Assembly (NCBI GenBank): GCA_030019255.1
Contig: JASEFK010000013.1
Span: forward strand, 1-64,000
Length of the DNA: 64,000 nt
Origin: Actinomycetota bacterium
GTDB lineage: Bacteria; Actinomycetota; Geothermincolia; Geothermincolales; RBG-13-55-18
Direction of reading: 5' to 3'
Part shown: positions 1-8,296 of the stretch, piece after piece
How positions within the stretch are numbered: position 1 is the first letter of the stretch
How the letters are laid out: the number at the start of each line of letters is the position of its first letter
The notes under the pieces: generated by a model
The model's database searches: none
Seen by the model: only the letters and a program-made list of their open reading frames with translations
Told to the model about the DNA's origin: nothing
Program-made: the position numbers and the translations under genes

Positions 1-338
1 TGCTCTCCATAATGTCTATGGATTTGGTGACACAATTTCGTATACGCTACCGCCGCATCAGCAAAGGCCACGATATTCGCTCCTATGCTTCGCGTCCATC
101 CTCACCTTTTCTCAATCACCGAGATCCGGTGGGCGAAGGAAGTGCCTTCCAACGGGATCTATCCGTCCCGAAGCCGAGGATGGCTTGGAGTCTTTCCGGG
201 TTGCCGCCTGCCGCTCCGTCTCCCCTTCTCGAAACGGAAACACGGGGTTCAACCGGCCACTTCGCGATTTCAGGACAAGTCGTGCTCGGCTATCCCTTAA
301 CCCCGTGTTCTTTCCCCAGGAATCCCTATCGGTACAAT
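1..338. other. Gene-free stretch with an 11-bp inverted repeat
   Basis: No convincing coding region is visible on either strand; the open frames here have atypical composition and no recognisable domain. The only structure seen is a perfect 11-bp inverted repeat, AACACGGGGTT at 239-249 and AACCCCGTGTT at 299-309, separated by 49 bp and lying just beyond the terminator that follows hsp20. No function can be assigned. Confidence 0.5.
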
Positions 339-367
339 AAAAAGCGGGCTGCCACGGCCCGCTTTTT
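339..367. terminator. Intrinsic terminator downstream of hsp20
   Basis: A perfect GC-rich stem AAAAAGCGGGC / GCCCGCTTTTT with a 7-nt loop gives a U-tract on both strands, so it can work in either direction. It lies 30 bp after the hsp20 stop codon (hsp20 is on the minus strand) and closes the heat-shock operon. Confidence 0.85.
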
Positions 368-396
368 GCATCGGTCTCCCCCCACCCGCCGGGAGG

Positions 397-849
397 TCAG
401 GAGGCCTCGATGGGGATTCTCTTCCTGGCCGAAACCTCCTTGCCGGCCCCCTTTATCCTCACTTCCAGTACCCCCTTCTTCAAGCGGGCGGTGATGTCGC
501 TCTCCTTCACCTCCTTGGGCAAGGGGATATGCCGGGTGAAGGAGCCGGCGAACCTCTCCCGGCGGAAATAATTCTTGTCCTCCTCCTTCTCCTCGTGTAC
601 GTGCCTCCCGGAGATGGTAAGGCAGCCGTCACTGAGGTCTATGTGGATATCCTCCGGATTCATGTCCGGAAGCTCCATCTTGATGACCATGTCACCCTTT
701 TCCGAGTAGACATCCATGCTCGGCCACCAGGATAAGCCCCCGAACCAGGGGAGGTTATCGAGCTCGTCCCACAGCCACCCCCTCGAGAACCATCCCCGGA
801 AAGGCAGGAGGGAGAACGGACTCCATCTCACCAGGGACATCGCTCCCAC
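397..849 (-). CDS. hsp20: Hsp20/alpha-crystallin small heat shock protein
   Basis: ATP-independent holdase chaperone of the cytoplasm that binds unfolding proteins. The 150-residue protein has a Trp-rich N-terminal arm (about residues 1-44), an alpha-crystallin domain (about 45-140) with the beta strand reading DMVIKMELPDM and the family signature GVLEVRI near residue 130, and a short C-terminal tail with a basic IPI motif (KRIPIE), the usual oligomerisation anchor. Length is normal for the family. A GGAGGTGGGAG ribosome binding site precedes the ATG. It is second in a minus-strand operon after the small zinc-ribbon gene, transcribed from the promoter at 1123-1151 and divergent from an HspR-type repressor, which makes heat-shock repression by that protein likely (inference). 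Confidence 0.93.
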   Translation of the reverse strand: MGAMSLVRWSPFSLLPFRGWFSRGWLWDELDNLPWFGGLSWWPSMDVYSEKGDMVIKMELPDMNPEDIHIDLSDGCLTISGRHVHEEKEEDKNYFRRERFAGSFTRHIPLPKEVKESDITARLKKGVLEVRIKGAGKEVSARKRIPIEAS

Positions 850-874
850 CTCCTTTCTTCTTTATCTTCCGGGC

Positions 875-1081
875 TCACACTCCAGCCAGAGCCCTCCGGT
901 CACTCAATTCACCTCTCCCGATTTCTGCTTCTTCCGAGAAATTCTCCACTTCACCGATAAAACCGCGGGTCAAGACCTCTGCATCATCCGTATTCCCGAA
1001 CTCGTAAAGGCAAACCTGGCACATGTCGAACTCTATGGATCCCGCACTTCCGCAGCGTGGACACCTATAAAGTCCGACCAA
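875..1081 (-). CDS. Small zinc-ribbon protein co-transcribed with hsp20
   Basis: A 68-residue protein with an N-terminal treble-clef/zinc-ribbon pattern: CPRCG, then CQVC about 13 residues on, four cysteines suited to one zinc or iron atom. The remainder is acidic and lacks a recognised domain. A longer frame starts upstream at a GTG, but the strong AGGAGGAGGTGATC site sits 7 nt before a TTG at 1081, so TTG is preferred. It is the first gene of the hsp20 operon, 25 bp upstream of hsp20. Its function is not known; linkage suggests a stress-related redox or nucleic-acid-binding role (inference). Confidence 0.65.
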   Translation of the reverse strand: MVGLYRCPRCGSAGSIEFDMCQVCLYEFGNTDDAEVLTRGFIGEVENFSEEAEIGRGELSDRRALAGV

Positions 1082-1122
1082 CTGCCGATCACCTCCTCCT
1101 GGGCGATTAAATCTCACAATTT

Positions 1123-1195
1123 ATGTTAGATTTTATTTTATATTATGTCAAGATATATAATAAATGTTGACATATTATTTTGCTTGTCTTATAAC
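1123..1195. promoter_or_regulatory. Back-to-back divergent promoters with a shared palindromic operator
   Basis: Minus strand: TTGACA (1151-1146), 17-bp spacer, TAACAT (1128-1123), firing toward the zinc-ribbon/hsp20 operon. Plus strand: TTGACA (1167-1172), 17-bp spacer, TATAAC (1190-1195), firing toward hspR. The two -35 boxes are the inner parts of a perfect inverted repeat TATGTCAA (1144-1151) / TTGACATA (1167-1174) with a 15-bp gap. A repressor bound there would cover both -35 elements at once. The sequence is not the CTTGAGT-type HAIR box known for actinobacterial HspR, though the arm TTGACATA is of similar size. Confidence 0.8.
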
Positions 1196-1201
1196 AAAAG
1201 C

Positions 1202-1561
1202 ATGGAAAAGGGTGCCGGCAAGAACGAGATTTTCAAGGACGACGAACCCCTCTACACCATAGGGGTCGTCTCTCGTATGCTCAATTGCGACCCCAGCACC
1301 CTCCGACGTTACGAGAGCGCCGGGCTGGTTAGTCCCGGGAGGACGGAGGGAAACACGCGCCTGTATTCCAACCGTAACGTGGAGACTTTACGCACGGTGC
1401 ACAGGCTGATCGACCAAGAGAAGCTGAACGTCCACGGGGTCCGCAAGGTCCTGGAGCTGGAGCGGGAGATCGAGAAGCTCAAGGCCCGCGTCCGGGAACT
1501 GGAGGAAAAGCTGCGTGCTGCCAACCCCGAGGGAGAGAAGGGCAGGAACACCACCACATGA
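1202..1561 (+). CDS. hspR: MerR-family heat shock repressor, HspR-like
   Basis: DNA-binding transcriptional repressor of heat-shock genes. The 119-residue protein carries a MerR winged-helix domain near the N-terminus: PLYTIGVVSRMLNCDPSTLR, then RYESAGLVSPGRTEGNTRLY, which is the HspR form of the motif, followed by a C-terminal coiled coil (EREIEKLKARVRELEEKLR). It lacks the effector-binding domain of other MerR proteins, as HspR does. An upstream in-frame start at 1145 is rejected because the TATAAC box ends at 1195. Transcription would begin at about 1201-1203, so the ATG at 1202 probably heads a leaderless mRNA. The gene is divergent from the Hsp20 operon and shares its operator. Confidence 0.85.
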   Translation: MEKGAGKNEIFKDDEPLYTIGVVSRMLNCDPSTLRRYESAGLVSPGRTEGNTRLYSNRNVETLRTVHRLIDQEKLNVHGVRKVLELEREIEKLKARVRELEEKLRAANPEGEKGRNTTT

Positions 1562-1771
1562 TAAGGGAACCCGGCGTTGCGCCCTGGAATTGCGGGAGGA
1601 ACCGGCCTTTCCCCACACTTCTTCATCCCTTCCTCAAACCTTTGGGCCTTGACCCGGTCGGCGGACGTCCCGGTTGCCGGGGAAGGAATCGGACGATGGC
1701 TTCCGGAATTCCGGCCTCAAGGGCTTCCGTTGGCTATGCACACCTTCCTGCCGCTCGCTCCCTTATCCCCG

Positions 1772-1891
1772 CTACTTGGGCTTGCTTTCCTTCTTCTCAA
1801 AGGCGTTCTGGGCGTCACAGTTCGGGCATTTCTTGGGCTTGCAGCGTGAATCCCTGACGTAACCGCACTTCTTGCAGACCCATTCCGCCAT
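1772..1891 (-). CDS. RCKP-type rubredoxin-like small protein
   Basis: A 39-residue protein beginning MAEWVCKKCGYVRDSR, followed by RCKPKKCPNCDAQ and a Lys-rich tail. The two CxxC pairs (CKKC and CPNC) form a rubredoxin/rubrerythrin-like metal knuckle, and the RCKP segment matches a named class of very short rubredoxin-like domains. A GGAGGTG site sits 5 nt upstream of the ATG. It probably binds one iron or zinc and may serve in electron transfer or peroxide defence (inference). It is monocistronic as far as can be seen and stands between hspR and a gene-poor stretch. Confidence 0.85.
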   Translation of the reverse strand: MAEWVCKKCGYVRDSRCKPKKCPNCDAQNAFEKKESKPK

Positions 1892-2532
1892 TTTCCACCT
1901 CCGATCTTCCTTCCTCGTGGACCATTGATCATCAACCGCTGGCTTCAGGTCTTATTTTTTCCAATAATCCTGGAGGGATAAACGCATTTTCGCGGCAATC
2001 CACTCCAGAGCCCAGCAATGGATGTCAGCCTCTTTATGCAACTCGAGGCCAGCTTGGGAAGAAACTAGTAATGGAGAGTGTTTTCACGGAATTGGAAGAG
2101 CAAGTCAAACGGAAAAGAAGAGCTCAACAAGGCCAACAGATTCTCAAGTGGGCAATATGGCAACACGCCTGATCATAGTTGCGTATGGCTTCCTGGGTCG
2201 AAGCCTGCGCGGCTGAACCATTTGACTTATTATGTTCGATTCTGTTAAATGGAGATGAGGGCGCTAATCCAAACGTGAGTAGGGGATAGGAATTCTTCAT
2301 AAGTCTCCGTGTCCCTGTTCCATGAGCATCAAATTCAGCAACATGGCCATAAGGCCGAACTGGACTATTTTACCAATATCGGATCAAGGCTTCGAGGGAA
2401 GACTCCGATCGCCCGCAAGGCGAATCATCGTTTGCCGGTGAAAAGGGGCGTGTATGCGCTTTTCAGGCGTGAACCAGGTTTACGAAAGCCGAACCATCCT
2501 TGCGAAACGCACTCCCCTAAGGGATTAAGGGG
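1892..2532. other. Gene-poor 640-bp stretch
   Basis: Composition is visibly more AT-rich than the neighbours. Only tiny frames are present: a 16-codon frame starting near 2019 and a 34-codon frame starting near 2071 (MESVFTELEEQVKRKRRAQ...), with no recognisable family and poor ribosome binding sites. This could be decayed horizontally acquired DNA. I see no tRNA, terminator or convincing riboswitch. The ribosome binding site of the next gene (AAGGGGG) lies at its right edge. Confidence 0.4.
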
Positions 2533-4347
2533 GTGGAAATGAATGGGAAGAAACTTAAAAACGCGGACGGGAGCAAATGCCTTAAAGCGGGGAGAAAGCG
2601 AATGTCCTCACTCGCTTTCCTTGTTTCCGGCGCCATATGCATCGCCTTCCTTGCTTTTCCCGCCGTCTCCACGGCCCGGAGTAGCAGTGCAAATCCGCCC
2701 GGGATTTCGACCGGGATGGTGGGGACGCGTTTCGGGGCGGTATCCAGCCACATCAAGCTCTATCCTTACCCGCTTATCGAAAGTGAAATGGCCGCCCTGA
2801 AGGGAGCGGGGTTGGCCTGGTTGCGCTGCGACTTCGCCTGGTACGACCTGGAAACCGCTCCCGGGAAATGGGACTTCTCCGGAACCGACCTGGTGGTACA
2901 GGAGGCCGCGGAAAACGGCGTTTCCATCCTGGGTATCCTGGGAACCTCGCCTTACTGGGCAAATGGTGGAAAGGACTGGAATTACCCTCCCACGGACCTG
3001 GAGGCGTGGAGGAACTACGTCCGGACCGTGGCCTCAAGGTACCGGGGCCGGGTCACCGCGTGGGAGGTATGGAACGAGGAAAACATACCCGCCTTCTGGC
3101 AGCCTGAGCCCGACCCGGAGGTATACCTCGAGATTCTAGCCGACGCCTCGGATGAAATCCGCGCCGCGGATCCCGGGGCCCTCGTGGTCATGGGAGGAAT
3201 GGCGGGATTGGGGTCGGACTTCATGGGCGCGTGCCTGGCCCTGGGAGCCGCGGAATACGTGGATGCCGTAGCCTACCATCCCTACGCCGAGACCATCGGG
3301 GTAGAGGGTCAGCCGGAAGAGGACCTGCTGAGGCCCAAGGAAGCCCTTAGCCGCTGGCTGGTCCAGTTCGTCCACTGGCTGGTATCGCAAAACACCCCCA
3401 AGGACCTCCAAGTGTGGATAACGGAAGTGGGATGGACCACCTGTGAACAGACGCCTCCCGGGGTGGACGTGGACACCCAGGCCGCTTACCTCCTCCGCAC
3501 CATGATCAACTACGCAAGCACCGACGTGAACCGGGTTCTCTGGTACAACCTCAGGGATACCCATCTCAACGACATCGATCGCTACGGCCTTTTGGATTCG
3601 GGCTTCAACCCCAAGCCTTCCTACCACTGCTTCACCGCTTTCCAGGAGGTTTTCGGTAATACCATCCCGTTTTCAAGTCCACCGGTGACCTTTTCCTGCT
3701 CCAACCTGGAGACCCTAGAGGCGCACTCCTTCATCCGTGAAGACGGCACGATGCTTCTGGCGTTCTGGAAATCGGACGACTCCTTCGATCTCCTCGACCT
3801 TCACGTCACCGATCCTTCCTACTGGAATCCGGTACTTGTCGACCCCGCAAGCGGGGAGGAACAGCCGTTGCCGGGAACGGTCCGGGAGCCAGCCGGAGGC
3901 ATCGAGGTTTTGGACATACAGGTAGGGAAGTATCCCGTCATCCTGAGCCTGAAGAAGGTGGACGTTTCTTCCGTTGGCCCCGCCCAGGCCTACCAGCACA
4001 CCTTGCTCCTCAATCTCGACCTCGCCGGTTCGGGATTCCAGCCCGGCGCCGTCGTCCGCCTGGAAGCCGGCGGGAGAACTATCGATGGCCTTAATATGCA
4101 GTTCGCCTCCGAAAAGCGTCTCACCTGCGCGGTGACCCTCTGGGGCGTGGATCCGGGAAGCTACGACCTGGTGGTCATGAATCCCGACGGCTCCAGGGCC
4201 AGGTTGACCTCCGGGTTCAAGGTGCTCCCACTTTGCGGTACGGGTAGTGGAGCGGCATTGCTGGCCCTGGGTTGCCTGCTAGGCTTACTTTCCGTTCCCA
4301 GTGCCCTGCTTGCGCGCAGGAAGGAACGCAAGGCAGGAAGCCGATGA
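2533..4347 (+). CDS. Secreted, membrane-anchored clan GH-A glycoside hydrolase (GH39-like) with IPT/TIG-like domain
   Basis: A 604-residue exported enzyme likely to act on polysaccharides outside the cell. Order: basic N-region and hydrophobic signal segment (about 24-46, SSLAFLVSGAICIAFLAFPA), TIM-barrel catalytic domain (about 60-380), a beta-rich region (about 390-470), an IPT/TIG-like domain (about 480-565, GSGFQPGAVVRLEAGG ... GSYDLVVMNPDG), and a C-terminal transmembrane helix followed by RRKERKAGSR, so the protein is probably anchored. Candidate catalytic acids are the Glu pair in WEVWNEENIP (acid/base) and the Glu in WITEVGW (nucleophile), the usual GH-A placement after strands 4 and 7. 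Substrate cannot be read from sequence. GTG at 2533 and ATG at 2539 are both possible starts. No partner genes adjoin it. Confidence 0.75.
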   Translation: MEMNGKKLKNADGSKCLKAGRKRMSSLAFLVSGAICIAFLAFPAVSTARSSSANPPGISTGMVGTRFGAVSSHIKLYPYPLIESEMAALKGAGLAWLRCDFAWYDLETAPGKWDFSGTDLVVQEAAENGVSILGILGTSPYWANGGKDWNYPPTDLEAWRNYVRTVASRYRGRVTAWEVWNEENIPAFWQPEPDPEVYLEILADASDEIRAADPGALVVMGGMAGLGSDFMGACLALGAAEYVDAVAYHPYAETIGVEGQPEEDLLRPKEALSRWLVQFVHWLVSQNTPKDLQVWITEVGWTTCEQTPPGVDVDTQAAYLLRTMINYASTDVNRVLWYNLRDTHLNDIDRYGLLDSGFNPKPSYHCFTAFQEVFGNTIPFSSPPVTFSCSNLETLEAHSFIREDGTMLLAFWKSDDSFDLLDLHVTDPSYWNPVLVDPASGEEQPLPGTVREPAGGIEVLDIQVGKYPVILSLKKVDVSSVGPAQAYQHTLLLNLDLAGSGFQPGAVVRLEAGGRTIDGLNMQFASEKRLTCAVTLWGVDPGSYDLVVMNPDGSRARLTSGFKVLPLCGTGSGAALLALGCLLGLLSVPSALLARRKERKAGSR

Positions 4348-4437
4348 ACGGTTAATGTCCTCCACATCTCTCGGCCGGCGGGCGGGGCGGGCAAGCATCG
4401 AATGATCGGGGGCTTCGCCGTTCAAGTGGTGATCCGT

Positions 4438-4674
4438 TCAAGGCCTGCTTTCCAGTTTCCGGTAACGCTCCTTCAGCGTCTTCAGGACCTCGAGGACGTC
4501 GTCCAGCCCGGACATCCAGAGATCCAGCAGTTCCATACCTTGAGGTGTAAGTCGGTAGACCTTGTGCGCAGGGCCAGCTCCCGTATCGTCCAGCGAACTC
4601 TCGGCCGGTCCCGTTCTTTAGAGCAGGCGCAAGAATTTTTCAAACCGGTTCGCAAGAACTTTATCGTGTTCCAT
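4438..4674 (-). pseudogene. PadR-family regulator remnant
   Basis: The minus strand encodes the C-terminal half of a PadR-type winged-helix regulator: GAGPAHKVYRLTPQGMELL followed by a helical tail LDDVLEVLKTLKERYRKLES, matching the family's GPARKYYRLTxEG wing and dimerisation helix. The N-terminal winged-helix half (about 60 residues) is missing, and an in-frame TAA interrupts the short upstream stretch beginning MEHDKVLANRF. The remnant therefore cannot make a complete regulator. The gene it once controlled is not evident; the flanking genes are not transporters, the common PadR targets. Confidence 0.7.
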
Positions 4675-5122
4675 GCCTATCCTCCGCGCCCTGCCGCCGT
4701 GGGTCGATCCTCGGGAAATCCATGCGTTTCAGGGTGTTGGTACACAAGGTTTGCGTACGCGTCAACCATCTCCGGGCGGCACCGGGAATCCATCCGCGTT
4801 CAGATATCCGCAAACGATGTGTGGTTCGAAGGCTGGCTTGGCCATATTAAGAACTGGACGTCAACCGTGCTTGTTTTCCGAGTACGGCTGTCTCTGGCGA
4901 ATCTGGACCTGAAGCCATGCCGTACAGGGCACAGGCGGGCAGTGCGTGACCCCGAGGCCGAAAAGTAGGGGTTTCAACCGTGGAGATGCAGATCACGACT
5001 CCCATGGAAAGCCACCCTTGTTTCCTCAGATGGAAAAGGGGGAAATTCGGTGTATATTATTCATCAGGTGAAAAATAACCGTCTGCGAACGGGCTGGTCG
5101 GCGGGGAGGAAGGGGGAAGATT
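4675..5122. other. Non-coding stretch before the flavoprotein gene
   Basis: No supported gene. Reading frames here are not homologous to anything I recognise. The right edge carries a possible promoter area (GGTGTATATTATTC near 5050) and a GGGGGAAGATT ribosome binding site for the next gene. Confidence 0.4.
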
Positions 5123-6271
5123 ATGGGAAAGCGGGTTCTGCGTACCAGGCTCTGCGACATGCTGGGCATCGAGTATCCCATCCTCAGCGCGGGGATGGGG
5201 CCCAACCTCCTGGGCGAAGAGACAGGTGCTCCGGTGGACCTGGTGGTGGCCGTCTCAGAGGCTGGAGGCCTGGGCGTGCTGGGGGCCAGCGGATATTCTA
5301 TAGGCGAACTCCGCCAGGCCATCCGGGAGATAAGAGCGCGCACTGATAAACCTTTCGGGGTGGACATACTTCTTCCCAAGAACATCGTGGACCTTCCCGA
5401 GGCGGAGGGGGAGGGAGAAGTGCCCCTGAGCCAGCTCCTGCGCACTCTGCCCCAGGCGCACCAGGAATGGATACGGAAGGTCAAAAAGGACCTCAACCTT
5501 CCCGACGTGGAGGTGATGGTCAAGACGGATTCAACCACCATGCGTCCCCGGGAGGCCATTAAGGTGTGCCTTGAAGAGAGGGTTCCCCTCTTCTGCGCGG
5601 GCTTGGGAAACCCGGGATTTATGGTCGAGGAGGCCCACGCCGTGGGCACCAAGGTCCTGGCCATCACCGGTAACACCAAGAACGCCAGGCGGATGGCGGA
5701 GGCGGGCATCGACCTACTGGTGGCCCAGGGGCACGAGGCCGGGGGTCATACCGGGAGGATAGGCACCATGGCCTTGGTGCCGGCCTGCATTGATGCCGCC
5801 TACCCGGTCCCGGTGCTGGCCGCCGGAGGCATCGGCGACGGCAGGGGCCTGGCCGCCGCCCTGGCCATGGGCTGCGTGGGCGTGTGGGTGGGCACCCGCT
5901 TCCTGGCCACAGTGGAGGGAGGAGCCCCGGAGATCATCAAGCGCCACATCGTGGAGGCCACGGACGAGGACACCAAGGTGTCCACCATGTTCACCGGCAA
6001 GACCCTGCGCTCCATTACCAGTAAATTCCATACCCTCTGGGAGGAATCTGGGCTGGAGCCCCTGCCCTTCCCCCTGCAGGTCCTGGTCTCATCGGCCCTC
6101 CTGGCTGCTTTCATCCAGGCCAATCGGGATGAATACATCGGCGGCTTTGCCGGCCAGGTAGCGGGCCTGATCAAGGACATCAAGCCTGCCGGGCAGGTCT
6201 TGGAAGAAATGGTGGAGGAGGCGGCGGACATCCTCACCCGGCGCCTCCCCGAAAACGTGATTGTGGAGTAA
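5123..6271 (+). CDS. Nitronate monooxygenase / FabK-like FMN flavoprotein
   Basis: A 382-residue FMN-dependent TIM-barrel protein of the NPD/2-nitropropane dioxygenase family, which includes nitronate monooxygenases and FabK enoyl-ACP reductases. Visible features: N-terminal LGIEYPILSAGMGP, the LVVAVSEAGGLGVLGASG segment, the AQGHEAGGHTG phosphate/nitro-binding region near residue 200 and the VLAAGGIGDGRGLAAALAMG FMN-phosphate motif near 230, then GTRFLAT. An insert of about 60 residues after residue 90 (EAEGEGEVPLSQLLRTLPQAH) is larger than in short FabK proteins. A GGGGGAAGATT site precedes the ATG. It is convergent with the PaaI thioesterase; a role in fatty-acid or nitronate chemistry cannot be decided from sequence. 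Confidence 0.82.
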   Translation: MGKRVLRTRLCDMLGIEYPILSAGMGPNLLGEETGAPVDLVVAVSEAGGLGVLGASGYSIGELRQAIREIRARTDKPFGVDILLPKNIVDLPEAEGEGEVPLSQLLRTLPQAHQEWIRKVKKDLNLPDVEVMVKTDSTTMRPREAIKVCLEERVPLFCAGLGNPGFMVEEAHAVGTKVLAITGNTKNARRMAEAGIDLLVAQGHEAGGHTGRIGTMALVPACIDAAYPVPVLAAGGIGDGRGLAAALAMGCVGVWVGTRFLATVEGGAPEIIKRHIVEATDEDTKVSTMFTGKTLRSITSKFHTLWEESGLEPLPFPLQVLVSSALLAAFIQANRDEYIGGFAGQVAGLIKDIKPAGQVLEEMVEEAADILTRRLPENVIVE

Positions 6272-6322
6272 TTCGGCGTTAATCGAAAAACTTGCGGGGA
6301 TCTACTCCGTCCCAGTTTTCCA

Positions 6323-6784
6323 CTATCTTTCACGGGGCATAACGAGCGGGCGCCCCGGACCCAAATTCAGGAGGGTGCTCAGACCTTTGGCCAATTGTTC
6401 GCCATCCTCCCCTAGAATATCGACCTCCGAGATGATGGTGGATCCGTGTTCGCCCGTCACCCTTCCTACGGCGGTCAATGTTCCACCGGTGCAACCACGG
6501 ATATAGTTCAACTTCATTTCCACGGTGACCACGCGGCGGGAGCTTCCCGGGACCAGGGTTACGGCCGCCACCCCGGCGGCGGCGTCGGCCAGGGAGAAAA
6601 TCACCCCCGGGTGGACCTGCCCCCGCTCATCAAGGTGGTGAGGCCCCGCTTCCAGTTCCAGGAGGGACATTCCGGGACGCAGTTCCTTCACCCTCATACC
6701 CAGGAGAAGATAGTAAGGGGAATACCTGGTGCGGTCCCTGATTATTTCCTCGACCTGTTGCTGCCACTCCTGTTGCGAGAACAC
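6323..6784 (-). CDS. PaaI-type hotdog-fold thioesterase
   Basis: A 153-residue acyl-CoA thioesterase of the PaaI/YbgC-like hotdog superfamily. The active-site helix reads VHPGVIFSLADAAAGVAA (about residues 77-94), with the His-x-Gly and Asp spacing typical of the family, and a later strand VVTVEMKLNYIRGCTGG matches the conserved NF-type strand that lines the CoA tunnel. Length is normal. It faces the FabK-like gene tail to tail. It may clear aromatic or short-chain acyl-CoA dead-end products (family knowledge); substrate unknown. Confidence 0.8.
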   Translation of the reverse strand: MFSQQEWQQQVEEIIRDRTRYSPYYLLLGMRVKELRPGMSLLELEAGPHHLDERGQVHPGVIFSLADAAAGVAAVTLVPGSSRRVVTVEMKLNYIRGCTGGTLTAVGRVTGEHGSTIISEVDILGEDGEQLAKGLSTLLNLGPGRPLVMPRER

Positions 6785-7252
6785 CTCTTGGCCTCCGAGT
6801 GATGTAATTTCTCGTGTTGCATAGTATAGGCGAGGAGGCTAAGGGGGAGCAACATCTCGTGAACATGTACCCCATCTGCAAATGACCGTTCAAGCCTTGG
6901 GGCCCCGAGGGGCACGCGGCAGGGATTCATCTCCCATGTGCGGTCCGGCCATGCCGACGACGGTCTTTCCCGAGGTCCTTTCCCATCCCCATTCTCCAGG
7001 CCATGCACGATTGCCAGTCTGGTCACGCTTGCCGTGAAATCATCGCCTTCGAGCACGGGACTACTTTTGGGTCGTACAGATTTTTCCTCCCTGTCACCCG
7101 TATCTCATCGGCCGTGGGGCCCGCAGGATGTATCCCTCCCGGCGAATTTTCGGGCTTGCATTACGTGCCTTCCGAGGGATTCGCTGCAATGCGACTCTCC
7201 CTCTTCACCCTTTCCCGGGTGACCCAGCGGCTAAGATCGAGCGGGGATCAAC
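6785..7252. other. Non-coding stretch between thioesterase and sirtuin genes
   Basis: No supported gene in 468 bp. The upstream side of the thioesterase (minus strand) lies here. No clear promoter hexamers, terminator or RNA gene were found. A weak GTCAC-containing repetition at about 7021 and 7091 was noted but is not convincing. Confidence 0.4.
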
Positions 7253-8080
7253 TCATTCCAGGATACTTCTCACACATTCCACGATGCGGGGAAGCACCTC
7301 GCCCGTCTTGCCGATGATGCCCACGTCCACCAGCTCCTGGAAATAGCAGCCGGTGGCGTTTATCTCTATGAGCTTGGCCCCGGCGCCCTTGGCGTATTCC
7401 GGCAGGTAGGCGGCCGGGTACACCGCTCCCGAGGTCCCCAGAATGAGGAAGACATCCGAAGTCCTCGCCTCCTGGACCGCCTGGGGCATGTCCTGGACCG
7501 GCTCCCCGAAGCCCACCACGTCCAGGCGGCATATCCCCCCGCACCAGCAGCGTGAGGCCAGGGAGATGAGGCCCTGCAGGTCCCCCGCCTGCAGCAGTTC
7601 CACCAGCCTGTGCCCCAGGGTAAAGAGGTCCTCCCGGCTCAGACTGATCTTGCCCCCGCAACCCAGGCAGGCCAGGCGGAAGATGTTCCCGTGTACCTCG
7701 ATGACCCTGGTGTTACCCGCTTCGCGGTGCAGGTTATCGATGTTCTGGGTGATCACCGAGCGGAGGATGCCCATCCTCTCCAGCTCCCCCAGGGCCAGGT
7801 GACCGGGGTTGGGACGGGCTTTCTCCAGCACCTCGAGCATTTCGGAGACAAAGGTCGTGGCCGAGGCGGGAATCTTGGACCCGCGGAAGAGGGCGGAGAA
7901 GATGTCCCCTCCACCCAGCTCGTAGGGATCGAAGCGGTCCCAGAGGCCCCCCGGATCCCGGAAGGTGGGAATGCCGCTCTCCGCGGATACCCCGGCACCG
8001 GAGAAGGCGACCAGGTTCCTGGCGGCGGCGATCAGCCGCGCCGCTTCCTCGATGGGGTCCTCGTCCGCCAAGACAGCCAC
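7253..8080 (-). CDS. cobB: Sirtuin NAD-dependent protein deacylase (SIR2 family)
   Basis: A 275-residue cytoplasmic enzyme that removes acyl groups from lysines using NAD+. Motifs in order: VAFSGAGVSAESGIPTFRDP (NAD-binding, about 25-44), TQNIDNLH (about 115-122), catalytic His in VIEVHGNI (about 134), a zinc-binding pair CLGCGG (about 142) and a second pair in CWCGGICRLDVVGFGEP, LILGTSGAVYPAAYLP (about 210-225) and LIEINATG. Tyr and Arg of the class III desuccinylase signature are not evident, so it is probably a deacetylase-type or broad enzyme. GTG at 8080 is next to GGGAAGGGA; a TTG 9 nt further in is a possible alternative. Its upstream region holds three spaced repeats at 8137-8296. Confidence 0.9.
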   Translation of the reverse strand: MAVLADEDPIEEAARLIAAARNLVAFSGAGVSAESGIPTFRDPGGLWDRFDPYELGGGDIFSALFRGSKIPASATTFVSEMLEVLEKARPNPGHLALGELERMGILRSVITQNIDNLHREAGNTRVIEVHGNIFRLACLGCGGKISLSREDLFTLGHRLVELLQAGDLQGLISLASRCWCGGICRLDVVGFGEPVQDMPQAVQEARTSDVFLILGTSGAVYPAAYLPEYAKGAGAKLIEINATGCYFQELVDVGIIGKTGEVLPRIVECVRSILE

Positions 8081-8136
8081 TCCCTTCCCTGAAGGTACCT
8101 CCCGGGTCTCAGCCCACCCTCGCTTCTTCGCAAGTA

Positions 8137-8296
8137 TTTATCGTTAAACTCGGCTTCCAGCCGATGAGGTTAAACACCTTTTCCAATCCACTCCTGTTTT
8201 CCTCGTACATGTTTATCGTTAAACCGCTCCAGCCCATCGGGGACGGCCGTGGATATTTCTTCGTCCCCGCCCCCCACGCATATTTAATGGTAAAAC
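8137..8296. repeat. Three imperfect direct repeats spaced 75 and 71 bp upstream of the sirtuin gene
   Basis: Copies start at 8137, 8212 and 8283. The core is TTTATCGTTAAAC in copies 1 and 2 and TTTAATGGTAAAAC in copy 3. In copies 1 and 2 the similarity continues for about 33 bp through CCAGCC and ATG/ATC plus GG. The spacing falls in the same 68-77 bp range as seven other intergenic loci in this window, although the repeated sequence is unique to this one. Confidence 0.7.

Noticed and set aside
239-309. 11-bp inverted repeat near the left edge as an operator or att site
   Set aside because: Single occurrence with a 49-bp gap and no adjacent gene to regulate; kept only as a description.
12-494. 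Long plus-strand frame covering the left edge
   Set aside because: It overlaps the hsp20 gene and its terminator in antisense, has no ribosome binding site and no recognisable domain.
2380-2532. Possible riboswitch (cyclic di-GMP-like) before the glycoside hydrolase gene
   Set aside because: GC-rich complementary pieces exist but I could not assemble the conserved core of any known class.
7021-7110. Another 70-bp spaced repeat (GTCAC...) between thioesterase and sirtuin genes
   Set aside because: Only about 8 bp match well; indistinguishable from chance.
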